Source: Rhizobium lentis | GTDB taxonomy: Bacteria; Pseudomonadota; Alphaproteobacteria; Rhizobiales; Rhizobiaceae | NCBI RefSeq assembly: GCF_014200175.1 | Contig: NZ_JACHBD010000012.1 | Coordinates: forward strand, 1-64,000 | Length of the DNA: 64,000 nucleotides | Direction: 5' to 3' | Shown here: piece after piece, positions 16,371 to 24,848 of the stretch | How positions within the stretch are numbered: the stretch's first letter is position 1 | Layout of the letters: each line of letters begins with the position of its first letter | Translations under genes and position numbers: made by a program | The notes under the pieces: generated by a model | Told to the model about the DNA's origin: nothing | The model's database searches: none | Seen by the model: only the letters and a program-made list of their open reading frames with translations

Positions 16371-17420
16371 ATGAGGACGACACGACATCTGGCGGCACTG
16401 CTGCTTGCGGCCGCCCTCATCCCGTCGCCGGCGCTTGCGACCGACAAGCCATGCTATCGCGGCGTCAATCTGTCCGGCGGCGAATATGGCGAGCGCGGCG
16501 CCACCTACGGCACGAACTACATCTATCCGAGCGAGGAGACGATCGGCTATTTCGCTAGGAAAGGCATGACGATCATCCGGCTGCCCTTCCGCTGGGAGCG
16601 GCTGCAGCCGGCGCTCGGCGGCCGGCTCGATGAGGACGAAATCAAGCGGATCAAAGATACCGCTGCTTTGATCCGCAAACACGGCATGGCTGTCCTGCTC
16701 GACCCGCATAATTTCGGCTATTACGACAAGGTCCAGATCGGCACTGCGCCGGCGACGGACGCCGCATTCGCCGACTTCTGGGCGAGGCTCGCGGTCGAAT
16801 TCGCCAATGAGAGCGGCGTGCTCTTCGGCCTGATGAACGAACCGCATGACATCAAGGCAACGGACTGGCTCGATGCCGCCAACGCTGCGATCCGCAGCAT
16901 CCGGGCCGTCGGCGCACGCAACCTCATCCTCGTACCGGGCACCGCCTGGAGCGGCGCCCACAGCTGGGAAAAAGACGTGATCGGCGGCGCCAACGGCACG
17001 GTGATGCTCGGCGTGCGCGATCCGCTCGATTTCTACGCTTACGAGGTCCACCAGTATCTCGATGTCGATTCGTCGGGAACCCATGCTACCTGCGAAGGCG
17101 CCGCCACCGCGGTCGAGGCCATCGCCGGCGTCACCGCCTGGCTGAAGCGGAACCATAAGCGCGGTTTTCTTGGCGAATTCGGCGGCTCCGCCGACAAGGA
17201 CTGCATGAACGGCCTGACCAAGATCTACGCCACCATGTCCGGGAATAGCGACGTCTGGCTCGGCTGGTCCTATTGGGCCGCCGGCGAATGGTGGCCGGCG
17301 GACGAACCTTTCAACGTTCAGCCGGGCAAGGACCCTGAGCGACCGCAGATGCGGCTTCTCGCCGCGTCGGCGAAAGCGGACGCCGGCGCCTGCACCGCTG
17401 TCAAGCCTGCGGGGAATTGA
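16371..17420 (+). CDS. Secreted glycoside hydrolase family 5 (cellulase-like)
   Basis: 349 residues from ATG 16371 (GAGGG ahead). Residues 1-23 form a signal peptide ending ALAT. The (beta/alpha)8 GH5 fold shows the acid/base Glu157 in LMNEPHD and the nucleophile Glu269 in FLGEFGG. Family members cut beta-1,4-glucans and related polymers. Placed between a chain-length protein and a Wzy-like protein, it probably trims or turns over the polymer made by this block, as ExoK- or CelC-type glycanases do in rhizobia (inference). Confidence 0.87.
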   Translation: MRTTRHLAALLLAAALIPSPALATDKPCYRGVNLSGGEYGERGATYGTNYIYPSEETIGYFARKGMTIIRLPFRWERLQPALGGRLDEDEIKRIKDTAALIRKHGMAVLLDPHNFGYYDKVQIGTAPATDAAFADFWARLAVEFANESGVLFGLMNEPHDIKATDWLDAANAAIRSIRAVGARNLILVPGTAWSGAHSWEKDVIGGANGTVMLGVRDPLDFYAYEVHQYLDVDSSGTHATCEGAATAVEAIAGVTAWLKRNHKRGFLGEFGGSADKDCMNGLTKIYATMSGNSDVWLGWSYWAAGEWWPADEPFNVQPGKDPERPQMRLLAASAKADAGACTAVKPAGN

Positions 17421-17422
17421 CC

Positions 17423-18703
17423 TTGGCGACAGTCGATCAGAAGGCAGCGACTTTCACCGTGGCGGGCACCCGCCTCGATGCGGCCGGGGGAACGTCGCGC
17501 ATCGACCATCCGGTGCTCTGGCTCGGCCTGCTTTCGATGCTCTATAACGGCATTCTTGCCTTCATCAACCACAACATCATGCCGCTGTCGATGACGCATG
17601 TCGCCGCCAGCGAAGGCCTGATTCTGGCAGGCGCCATCATCTACATCCTTCACAAGGGGATCTACGAGACGGATCTGCCGGCCTTCCTGTTCCTGCTGTT
17701 CACGCTTGTAGTGACCATCTATGTAAGCGTGCTCAATCGCATGCCGTTCGTCGATCATTTCCGCAACGTGCTGATCATCTTCTGCTTTTCCGGCATCGGC
17801 GGCTGGAGCAACGAGAGAACGATGAAGCTGGTCTTCCGCTGGGCAAGCCTTACGGTGCTGATCTTCCTGATCTTCGAGATCGTCAGCGTGCCCTTCTATG
17901 TCAGCATCGTGCATCCGTCCGATTATTTCGCCAATACGCGCGGGCTGCTGCCGCTCAGCTACAACACGACAGGCCTGTTCCAGAACGCGCTCGGCTTTCC
18001 CGAACGCTTTTCATTCGGCATCATCGACCATCGCTCCTCCTCGATCTTCCTCGAACAGGTGTCGCTTGCCAATTTCTGCGGCGTGATCGCGATCTACCTG
18101 ATTTCCATGTGGGAGAGATTGGGGAGCTGGGACCGGCTGCTCTTCATCAGCACGGCGGTGCTGATCCTGGTGACGAACGATACGCGCACAATGCTGATCT
18201 TCTGTTTTGCCTGTCTCGTCGGCTATTTCGTCTTTCCGAAGATCCCGCGGAATTTCAATCTGACGCTGATGCCGCTGATCGTCGCCGCGGGTTTCGTCGT
18301 CTACACCCTCAAACCCAATGCCACGGGTGACAATTTCACCGGCCGCATCAACCTAACGATGAAGAAGATCATGGAGCTCGATCCTCTTGCCGTTCTCGGG
18401 CTTTCGGTCGACAGGGTCGCCGAGTTCGCCGACAGCGGCTACGTCTACCTGATCTATGCGGCGACGATCTTCGGCGTCATCGCCCTCTGGCTGTTCGTCT
18501 GCCTCTTCCCTGCCGGGCGTACGGCGGCGCAGCGGCGATGCGCCCATTCACTTTCTCTTTTCATTTTTCTGAATATGATGATTGGAGGGACCGCCGTTTT
18601 CTCGATGAAGATTGCCGGCCTCTTGTGGTTCGTCGTCGGATATATGCGCTTCCACGACAGCCCGCGCATCCGGCAGGGTCGTGCGGCAGATGTACTGAGT
18701 TGA
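17423..18703 (+). CDS. Wzy/WaaL-like membrane protein (polysaccharide polymerase or ligase)
   Basis: 426 residues with about ten hydrophobic segments, e.g. GLILAGAIIYIL, AFLFLLFTLVVTIYVSVL, LTLMPLIVAAGFVV, and a larger loop before the last segments containing LGLSVDRVAEFADSGYVYLI. The plan fits O-antigen polymerase/ligase proteins, which are poorly conserved in sequence. TTG 17423 is preferred, eight bases after GGGG; TTG 17417 is in frame but too close. Coupled to the GH5 gene. Confidence 0.7.
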   Translation: MATVDQKAATFTVAGTRLDAAGGTSRIDHPVLWLGLLSMLYNGILAFINHNIMPLSMTHVAASEGLILAGAIIYILHKGIYETDLPAFLFLLFTLVVTIYVSVLNRMPFVDHFRNVLIIFCFSGIGGWSNERTMKLVFRWASLTVLIFLIFEIVSVPFYVSIVHPSDYFANTRGLLPLSYNTTGLFQNALGFPERFSFGIIDHRSSSIFLEQVSLANFCGVIAIYLISMWERLGSWDRLLFISTAVLILVTNDTRTMLIFCFACLVGYFVFPKIPRNFNLTLMPLIVAAGFVVYTLKPNATGDNFTGRINLTMKKIMELDPLAVLGLSVDRVAEFADSGYVYLIYAATIFGVIALWLFVCLFPAGRTAAQRRCAHSLSLFIFLNMMIGGTAVFSMKIAGLLWFVVGYMRFHDSPRIRQGRAADVLS

Positions 18704-18756
18704 CCGCAGCGGCACGGTAAACGGCGACCGCGCGAGCCCGAGGAGCAAGACATCAG

Positions 18757-19773
18757 ATGCTTGTCCAGCTTCAATATCTGCGCGCCGTTGCGGCGCTGAT
18801 GGTCGTTTATTTCCATGCGATATTGCAGCTTGCCAAGGTCAATCCCGCCGTCGACGCCACGGCTTTTCTTTATGGCGAAACCGGCGTCGATATCTTCTTC
18901 GTCCTGAGCGGTTTCGTGATGTGGCTGACGACGAGCGGGCGCGCGATCACCCCCGTCCATTTCGCCCGCCGCCGCATCAAGAGGATCGTCCCGCTCTATT
19001 GGCTGGCAACCTTGTTTTCGGCTGTCGTGGCACTGGTTGCCCCCTCACTGCTCAAATCCACAGTGTTCGACCTTCCGCACCTCATCGCTTCGCTGCTGTT
19101 TCTGCCATGGGCCAATGCCGCCGATCCAAGCACGATCACCCCCGTCGTCGTGCCCGGCTGGACGCTGAATTACGAAATGTTCTTTTATTTCGTGTTTGCG
19201 CTGCTGCTGCCGCTTTCGGAGGCCCGCCGGATTCCGGCGATGTTTGCCGTCTTTGCCGTGATCCTGATTGCCAGCAGGTTGCTGCCGGAAACAACGGTCA
19301 CCCGGTTCTACGGCGAACCGATCATGCTGGAGTTTCTCGCCGGCGTCGTGCTCGGCTGGCTTTACGGGCAAAAGGTGCTTCTGCCGAACCGCTGGGCATG
19401 GGCGGCACTGGCCGCCGGCTTTGTGTTCCTCTTCGTCAACGAAGCGCTGATGGCGCCGGAGAGCCGGTTCTATGCCTGGGGAATCCCGGCGATCTTCATT
19501 ATCTACGGGGCAGTTTCAATCGACTTTTCCCGGCTGCCGGTTCTGGGATGGCTGAACTATCTCGGCGACTGCTCCTACAGCATCTATATCACCCATGCCT
19601 TCACGCTCGCTTTCCTGAGGGTGGCTTCGGACCGCCTGCCGATCGGCATCCTGCAGCAGCCGGTGCTCTTCGTGATCCTGTCGCTGGTGCTTTCGTCAAT
19701 CGGCGGCGCAATCGTCCACGAAATCACCACGCCGCGCCGGAAGGTGGCGGTCGCAGGCCGTCCGCCAGTCTAG
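18757..19773 (+). CDS. Acyltransferase family 3 membrane protein (OafA/ExoZ-like)
   Basis: 338 residues, polytopic membrane protein. The N-terminus LQYLRAVAALMVVYFHA carries the conserved histidine of the family, followed by GVDIFFVLSGFVMW and RIKRIVPLYWLATL. Such proteins move acetyl or succinyl groups to extracellular glycans; ExoZ acetylates succinoglycan. ATG 18757 follows GAGGAGCAAGAC. Last gene of the polysaccharide block, so it probably decorates the polymer handled by its neighbours. Confidence 0.9.
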   Translation: MLVQLQYLRAVAALMVVYFHAILQLAKVNPAVDATAFLYGETGVDIFFVLSGFVMWLTTSGRAITPVHFARRRIKRIVPLYWLATLFSAVVALVAPSLLKSTVFDLPHLIASLLFLPWANAADPSTITPVVVPGWTLNYEMFFYFVFALLLPLSEARRIPAMFAVFAVILIASRLLPETTVTRFYGEPIMLEFLAGVVLGWLYGQKVLLPNRWAWAALAAGFVFLFVNEALMAPESRFYAWGIPAIFIIYGAVSIDFSRLPVLGWLNYLGDCSYSIYITHAFTLAFLRVASDRLPIGILQQPVLFVILSLVLSSIGGAIVHEITTPRRKVAVAGRPPV

Positions 19774-20081
19774 ATCCTTCGGATTCACTTCCGCCCTTCA
19801 TATCCTTGGTTTCCCGCCTCTCGATGTCGCAAATTGCTCATCAGCTTTCAGCGGCATGCTTTAACTTCCCTCACTGAAGGCGAGAATACACATCCGGGTG
19901 GCGCTGGCGGCACAGCGTTTCGAGCAACTTCTCCTAAGCTGATGTCGCGATGAGAGAACATGCAGGAACGTGATGGTTTATCTTGCAATTTGTCGCATAA
20001 ATGAAAGTGCGCCGGCCTATTCGCGGCTCGGGCTTTGATCTAAGCACGGACTGCGGCCTCCAAGAGGGAAGAGGAAGAAAC
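19774..20081. other. Intergenic region upstream of purU
   Basis: About 308 bases. The purU reading frame stays open back to 20001, but the protein family starts at 20082. No clear promoter, riboswitch fold or terminator could be read. A short in-frame ATG (20001) lacks a ribosome site. Confidence 0.35.
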
Positions 20082-20966
20082 ATGAAAAGCTATGTATTGA
20101 CGGTATCCTGCAAATCGACGCGCGGCATTGTGGCGGCTATTTCGAGCTATCTGGCCGACAAGGGCTGCAACATCGTCGACAGCTCGCAGTTCGACGATCT
20201 CGATACCGGCAAGTTCTTCATGCGCGTCAGCTTCATTTCGGAAGAAGGTCTGTCCGGCCCCGAGATCAGCGCCGATTTTTCCGCCGTCGCCGCTCCCTTC
20301 GCGATGGACTACGAATTCCACGACAGCGACAAGCGCATGAAGGTGCTGCTGATGGTGTCGCGCTTCGGCCATTGCCTCAACGACCTGCTCTACCGCTGGA
20401 AGATCGGGGCGCTACCGATCGACATCGTCGGTGTCGTCTCCAACCATTTCGACTACCAGAAGGTCGTGGTCAATCACGACATCCCCTTCCACCACATCAA
20501 GGTGACCAAGGAGAACAAGCCGCAGGCCGAAGCCCAGCTCGTCGAGCTCGTCAATCAGACCCGCACCGAGCTGATCGTGCTCGCCCGCTACATGCAGGTT
20601 CTCTCCGACCAGCTCTGCAAGCAGATGTCGGGCAAGATCATCAACATCCACCATTCCTTCCTGCCGTCCTTCAAGGGCGCCAACCCTTACAAGCAGGCCT
20701 ATGAGCGCGGCGTCAAGCTGATCGGCGCGACCGCCCATTACGTCACCGCCGATCTCGACGAAGGCCCGATCATCGAGCAGGACACGGCCCGCATCACCCA
20801 TGCCCAGAGCGCCGACGACTATGTATCGATCGGCCGCGACGTCGAAAGCCAGGTGCTGGCGCGGGCCATTCACGCCCATATCCACCACCGCACCTTCATC
20901 AACGGCAACCGCACCGTCGTCTTCCCAGCAAGCCCCGGAAGCTACGCCTCCGAACGCATGGGCTGA
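20082..20966 (+). CDS. purU: Formyltetrahydrofolate deformylase
   Basis: 294 residues from ATG 20082, after AGAGGAAGAAAC. It hydrolyses 10-formyl-tetrahydrofolate to formate and THF, balancing one-carbon pools. An N-terminal ACT domain (about 1-80, YVLTVSCKSTRGIVAAISSY) is followed by the formyltransferase fold with NIHHSFLPSFKGA and GATAHYVTADLDEGPIIEQD holding the catalytic Asn, His and Asp. The neighbouring fusion aminotransferase suggests a link to amino-acid or amine catabolism but does not prove it. Confidence 0.95.
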   Translation: MKSYVLTVSCKSTRGIVAAISSYLADKGCNIVDSSQFDDLDTGKFFMRVSFISEEGLSGPEISADFSAVAAPFAMDYEFHDSDKRMKVLLMVSRFGHCLNDLLYRWKIGALPIDIVGVVSNHFDYQKVVVNHDIPFHHIKVTKENKPQAEAQLVELVNQTRTELIVLARYMQVLSDQLCKQMSGKIINIHHSFLPSFKGANPYKQAYERGVKLIGATAHYVTADLDEGPIIEQDTARITHAQSADDYVSIGRDVESQVLARAIHAHIHHRTFINGNRTVVFPASPGSYASERMG

Positions 20967-21086
20967 GGCTGGTCAGGACCCGCATCTCTTTTGCTGGCAA
21001 ACGACAATCACCCGTTGCCTGCCGGCAGCAAGTATTTGATTATCTCGTTCAACGGGTAATCGAATCATGCTGCGGGAGGGGGTGTC

Positions 21087-24026
21087 ATGACCGACGAGGC
21101 GCTTGTTGATCGCATGGCGCTGCCGCGTCCCGACGTCACAGTCGCGGACGCGGAAGAGATCCTGCTTGATCATTACGGCCTGTCAGGCACGCTTGCCGAA
21201 CTCGGCAGCCAGCAGGATCGAAACTACCGCGTCGACAGCGATCGCGGCCGTTATGTGCTGAAGATCTGCCATGCCGCCTACGAGACCCGCGAACTCGAAG
21301 CGCAGAATGCGGCGATCCATCACCTCAAAAGCAAGTCGGACGCGCCGCGTGTTCCGAACGTCGTTGCCACGAATGACGGGCGAGAGATCCTTGTTCTCAC
21401 CTTGCGTGGACAGGGCTACCAGGTCCGGCTGCTGGAATATCTCGAAGGTCGGGGGCTGACGGAACTGACATATGTCGCGCCGGCTTCCGTTGCGGCGCTT
21501 GGCGCCCTCTGCGCGAGGCTGGCGCAAGCACTTGCCGATTTCGACCATCCGGGCCTCGACCGCAGCCTGCAATGGGATCTGAGGCGCGCCGGGCCGGTCG
21601 CCGTGCAGTTGCTTTCCGCCATCACCGACAGCGCTGCCCGCGACCGGATCGCCAAGACCATGGTGCTGGCCGTTCGCCGCATCCAGCCCCTGGCTGCGTC
21701 GCTCCGGCTGCAGGCTGTCCATCACGATGTCACCGGCGACAATGTCGTCGGCCACCGTGACGCACGCGGCCATACGATCCCCGATGGGGTGATCGATTTC
21801 GGCGACACCATCCGCGGCTGGCTGGTCGGCGACCTCGCCGTCACCTGCGCCTCATTGCTGCATCAGGCAAATGGCGATCCCTTTCATATCCTGCCTGCCG
21901 TCACCGCCTATCAGGCGATCTACCCGCTGAGCGACGACGAACTGAAGGCGCTGTGGCCACTGATCGTCGCCCGCGCCGTCATCCTCGTCGCCAGCAGCGA
22001 GCAGCAGATTTCAATCGATCCCGACAATGATTACGTCCGCGGCAATCTCGAGCGCGAGCGGGCGATCTTCGATACGGCAATGTCGGTTCCGTTCGAACTC
22101 ATGGAAGCCGCCATCCTCAAGGCAGCAGGTGCGGACGTCGCCGCTCCGCAAACATCGGAATGGCTGCCGCTGTTGCCGGACTTCGATCCCGCCGCAATCA
22201 CCTATATCGACCTTGGCGTGCAAAGCCCGCATTTTTCCGCCGGCAACTGGCTGAATGCCGATATGGACTGGAGGCTACTGGCCAGGGCTGCAGCCGAAAA
22301 CGGTACGGCGGCAACGCGCTACGGCGAATATCGGCTCTCCCGCGCGGCCCTCGGAAACACCAAGGAACAGGCGACCTGCGCCCTGCATGTCGACATATGC
22401 CTTGCCGCGGGAAGCGCGGTCACAGCACCGTTTGCCGGACGCATCGGCTGGAAGGATCAGCATCTGACCCTGACCTCCGGGACGATGACCCTGCACCTCG
22501 ATGGGCTCACCCCTTCGATCGAGGGTGGGGTCGAGGATGGCGCCGCGCTTGCCGCCGGCGATCCGCTGGGTTCGGTTTCCGGAGAGGCGTCATCGCTCGG
22601 CGGGCTGCGCCTCCAGCTCTGCAGCGTCGCCGGTCTCGAACCGCCGCTCTTTGCCACGCCGCGGGAGGCGGCCGCCTGGTCTGTGCTCTGCCCTTCGCCA
22701 TCGCCCCTTCTCAGCCCGGGAGCGGATGCGCCGCAATCGAAAACTGCAGAACTGCTCGTCACGCGGCAGGCGCATCTCGCAGACCCACAGAAGCACTATT
22801 ATGCCGCGCCGCCGCAGATCGAGCGCGGCTGGAGGGAGCACCTGTTCGATGTCGAGGGCCGCGCCTATCTCGACATGGTCAACAATGTAACGATTCTCGG
22901 CCACGGCCATCCCAAGCTGGCGGCGGCGATCAACGCCCAATGGCTGCTACTCAATACGAATTCGCGCTTCCACTATGCCGCGATCGCGGAATTTTCCGAA
23001 CGGCTCGCCGCTCTCTCGCCGGAGGGGCTCGATACCGTCTTTCTGGTCAACAGCGGCTCGGAGGCGAACGATCTGGCGATCCGGCTGGCGCAAGCCCATA
23101 GCGGCGCGCGCAATATGCTCTGCCTGCTCGAAGCCTATCACGGCTGGTCGGCGGCGAGTGACGCCGTCTCCACCTCGATCGCCGACAATCCGCAGGCGCT
23201 GACCACCCGGCCGGACTGGGTGCATGCGGCCGTTTCGCCGAATACCTATCGCGGCGCGTTTCGCGGGCCCGATACGGCAGCGAGCTATCTCAGCGCCGTC
23301 GTGCCGATGCTGGAGACAATCGACGCCGGCGGCGAAGGCCTGGCCGGCTTCATCTGCGAATCGGTCTACGGCAATGCCGGCGGCATTCCGTTGCCGGATG
23401 GTTATCTCCGGGAAATCTACGCGCAGGTACGGGCCCGCGGCGGCCTCTGCATCGCCGACGAGGTGCAGGTCGGTTATTCCAGACTCGGTCATTATTTCTG
23501 GGGTTTCGAACAACAACGGGTCATGCCCGATATTATCACCGTCGCCAAGGGCATGGGCAACGGCCATCCGCTCGGCGCCGTGATCACCACACGCGAGATC
23601 GCACAGTCACTGGAAAAGCAAGGGCCCTTCTTTTCCTCCACCGGCGGCAGCCCGGTCAGCTGCGTCGCCGGCCTGGCGGTGCTCGACATCATGGCCGAGG
23701 AAAAACTTCAGGAAAATGCCCGCACGGTCGGCGAACACCTGAAGGGGCGGCTTGCGGCGCTGATCGACCGCCATCCGATCGCCGGCGCCGTGCACGGTAT
23801 GGGCCTCTATCTCGGCCTGGAATTCGTCCGCGACAGAACGACGCTGGAGCCGGCGACGGAAGAGACGACGGCAATCTGCGACAGGCTTCTCGATCTCGGC
23901 GTCATCATGCAGCCGACCGGCGATCACCAAAATGTGCTGAAGATCAAACCGCCGCTCTGCCTCAGCATCGAAAGCGCGGATTTCTTCGCCGACATGCTGG
24001 AAAAGGTGCTCGACGAAGGCTGGTGA
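21087..24026 (+). CDS. Fusion: APH-type kinase, M23-like segment, class III aminotransferase/phospho-lyase
   Basis: 979 residues with three parts. Residues about 20-335: aminoglycoside-phosphotransferase fold with the HHDVTGDN catalytic loop (D214, N219) and the metal Asp in IDFGDTIRG. About 340-540: a segment with SAVTAPFAGRIGW and LAAGDPLGSV resembling the beta-rich M23/lipoyl-like fold but lacking visible metal-site residues. About 565-979: class III PLP aminotransferase with PLP lysine K821 in VAKGMGNGHPLG. In animals separate enzymes of the same two families act in sequence on hydroxylysine or ethanolamine (kinase, then phospho-lyase). I infer phosphorylation of an amino alcohol and PLP-dependent elimination in one chain. 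The substrate is unknown. Confidence 0.88.
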   Translation: MTDEALVDRMALPRPDVTVADAEEILLDHYGLSGTLAELGSQQDRNYRVDSDRGRYVLKICHAAYETRELEAQNAAIHHLKSKSDAPRVPNVVATNDGREILVLTLRGQGYQVRLLEYLEGRGLTELTYVAPASVAALGALCARLAQALADFDHPGLDRSLQWDLRRAGPVAVQLLSAITDSAARDRIAKTMVLAVRRIQPLAASLRLQAVHHDVTGDNVVGHRDARGHTIPDGVIDFGDTIRGWLVGDLAVTCASLLHQANGDPFHILPAVTAYQAIYPLSDDELKALWPLIVARAVILVASSEQQISIDPDNDYVRGNLERERAIFDTAMSVPFELMEAAILKAAGADVAAPQTSEWLPLLPDFDPAAITYIDLGVQSPHFSAGNWLNADMDWRLLARAAAENGTAATRYGEYRLSRAALGNTKEQATCALHVDICLAAGSAVTAPFAGRIGWKDQHLTLTSGTMTLHLDGLTPSIEGGVEDGAALAAGDPLGSVSGEASSLGGLRLQLCSVAGLEPPLFATPREAAAWSVLCPSPSPLLSPGADAPQSKTAELLVTRQAHLADPQKHYYAAPPQIERGWREHLFDVEGRAYLDMVNNVTILGHGHPKLAAAINAQWLLLNTNSRFHYAAIAEFSERLAALSPEGLDTVFLVNSGSEANDLAIRLAQAHSGARNMLCLLEAYHGWSAASDAVSTSIADNPQALTTRPDWVHAAVSPNTYRGAFRGPDTAASYLSAVVPMLETIDAGGEGLAGFICESVYGNAGGIPLPDGYLREIYAQVRARGGLCIADEVQVGYSRLGHYFWGFEQQRVMPDIITVAKGMGNGHPLGAVITTREIAQSLEKQGPFFSSTGGSPVSCVAGLAVLDIMAEEKLQENARTVGEHLKGRLAALIDRHPIAGAVHGMGLYLGLEFVRDRTTLEPATEETTAICDRLLDLGVIMQPTGDHQNVLKIKPPLCLSIESADFFADMLEKVLDEGW

Positions 24027-24376
24027 ACGTAGCTCTTGCCGCCTTAACCAAGTCGGTCATTTCGAGGCATTTCGATTTTTGCCGATGCGCCCCATTGCCG
24101 GATTCAGCAAGGCTTCCTATCTCTGCTGCGGCGGTCGAAAGAGTTTCGATTCTGTCATCCGAATTTTACGAAGAGCTGATATGGTTCTTTCCGTAAGTTT
24201 TGGGCAAGGCGGAATGATTTTTTTCGGATCGTCGATTTTTTGACACGTTTCGGAATATGTTTCCGACAGGCTCTCGGGTAATCTCTACCAAGTTAGTAGA
24301 TTATAGAAGATAGCCATCACCGGCCCCGGGCTCTTCCGGGACCACTCAAGCGCAACGCCAACGCAAGGAACGAGAC
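24027..24376. other. Intergenic region after the fusion gene
   Basis: About 350 bases, visibly richer in T than its surroundings, with T tracts near 24218-24241 and a TTGACA at 24239 that could be a -35 element without a convincing -10. An imperfect palindrome cuaccaaguuaguag-like (24286-24300) may be an operator. No gene recognised. Confidence 0.3.
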
Positions 24377-24472
24377 ATGACAGACTTCGATATTCTCGCC
24401 GATCTCCTTGGGCGATCTGTGCTTGGCAATGACCGTCCGGGCGCCCTCTCCCGCCCGAACTGTCGAATGTGA
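24377..24472 (+). CDS. Possible 31-residue leader peptide
   Basis: ATG 24377, preceded by AAGGAACGAGAC, opens a 31-codon frame starting MTDFDILADLLGRSVLGNDR and ending at TGA 24470-24472. The ribosome site is good but the peptide matches nothing I know. It ends 77 bases before the next small gene, so it may be a leader or a chance frame. Confidence 0.25.
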   Translation: MTDFDILADLLGRSVLGNDRPGALSRPNCRM

Positions 24473-24549
24473 CGTTCGTCCTCCTTTCAACGGTACCAGA
24501 CAAGTCAATTCGCCATGGCTGCGCATGTCGCGCGGCAGGAGTTCTATCC

Positions 24550-24744
24550 ATGAAGAAGCAAGTTATCGAATATGCCGGCGTTCCCGTCGGTATCGTCATT
24601 CCCGACGAAGACCGGCTGAAGTTCATCGCCGTGAAATATCATGTCCACGACCTCGACGAGCAGCGGTTCGGCTCGCCCGACGAGGTGCGGCTGGCCATCC
24701 ATGACCTGATGACCCGCCGTCATCCGAAGCCGGTTCATGCCTGA
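24550..24744 (+). CDS. Small conserved-looking protein of unknown function
   Basis: 64 residues from ATG 24550, with GCAGGAG ten bases upstream. The sequence (IEYAGVPVGIVIPDEDRLKF, ending MTRRHPKPVHA) is compact, acidic then basic, and without membrane segment. A hairpin terminator follows at 24786, supporting a real transcription unit. Family not recognised. Confidence 0.55.
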   Translation: MKKQVIEYAGVPVGIVIPDEDRLKFIAVKYHVHDLDEQRFGSPDEVRLAIHDLMTRRHPKPVHA

Positions 24745-24785
24745 GGGCGTGCGGCCGCTACCGAGCTTGGCGGCTTTCCTGTTGT

Positions 24786-24816
24786 GACCGGTCCTTAGGG
24801 GCCGGTCTTGTTTTTT
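24786..24816 (+). terminator. Rho-independent terminator
   Basis: Stem gaccggtcc / gggccggtc (nine pairs, one G-U) around the loop ttag, followed by TTGTTTTTT. It closes the unit of the 64-residue protein and insulates the P1-peptidase gene that starts just after. Confidence 0.85.
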
Positions 24817-24848
24817 GAGGGCAATTGCAGTCCTATCGGCGGCCCTTC

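Noticed and set aside
21010..21057. Eight-base inverted repeat acccgttg / caacgggt upstream of the fusion gene
   Set aside because: The arms are 32 bases apart and could arise by chance; not enough to call an operator.
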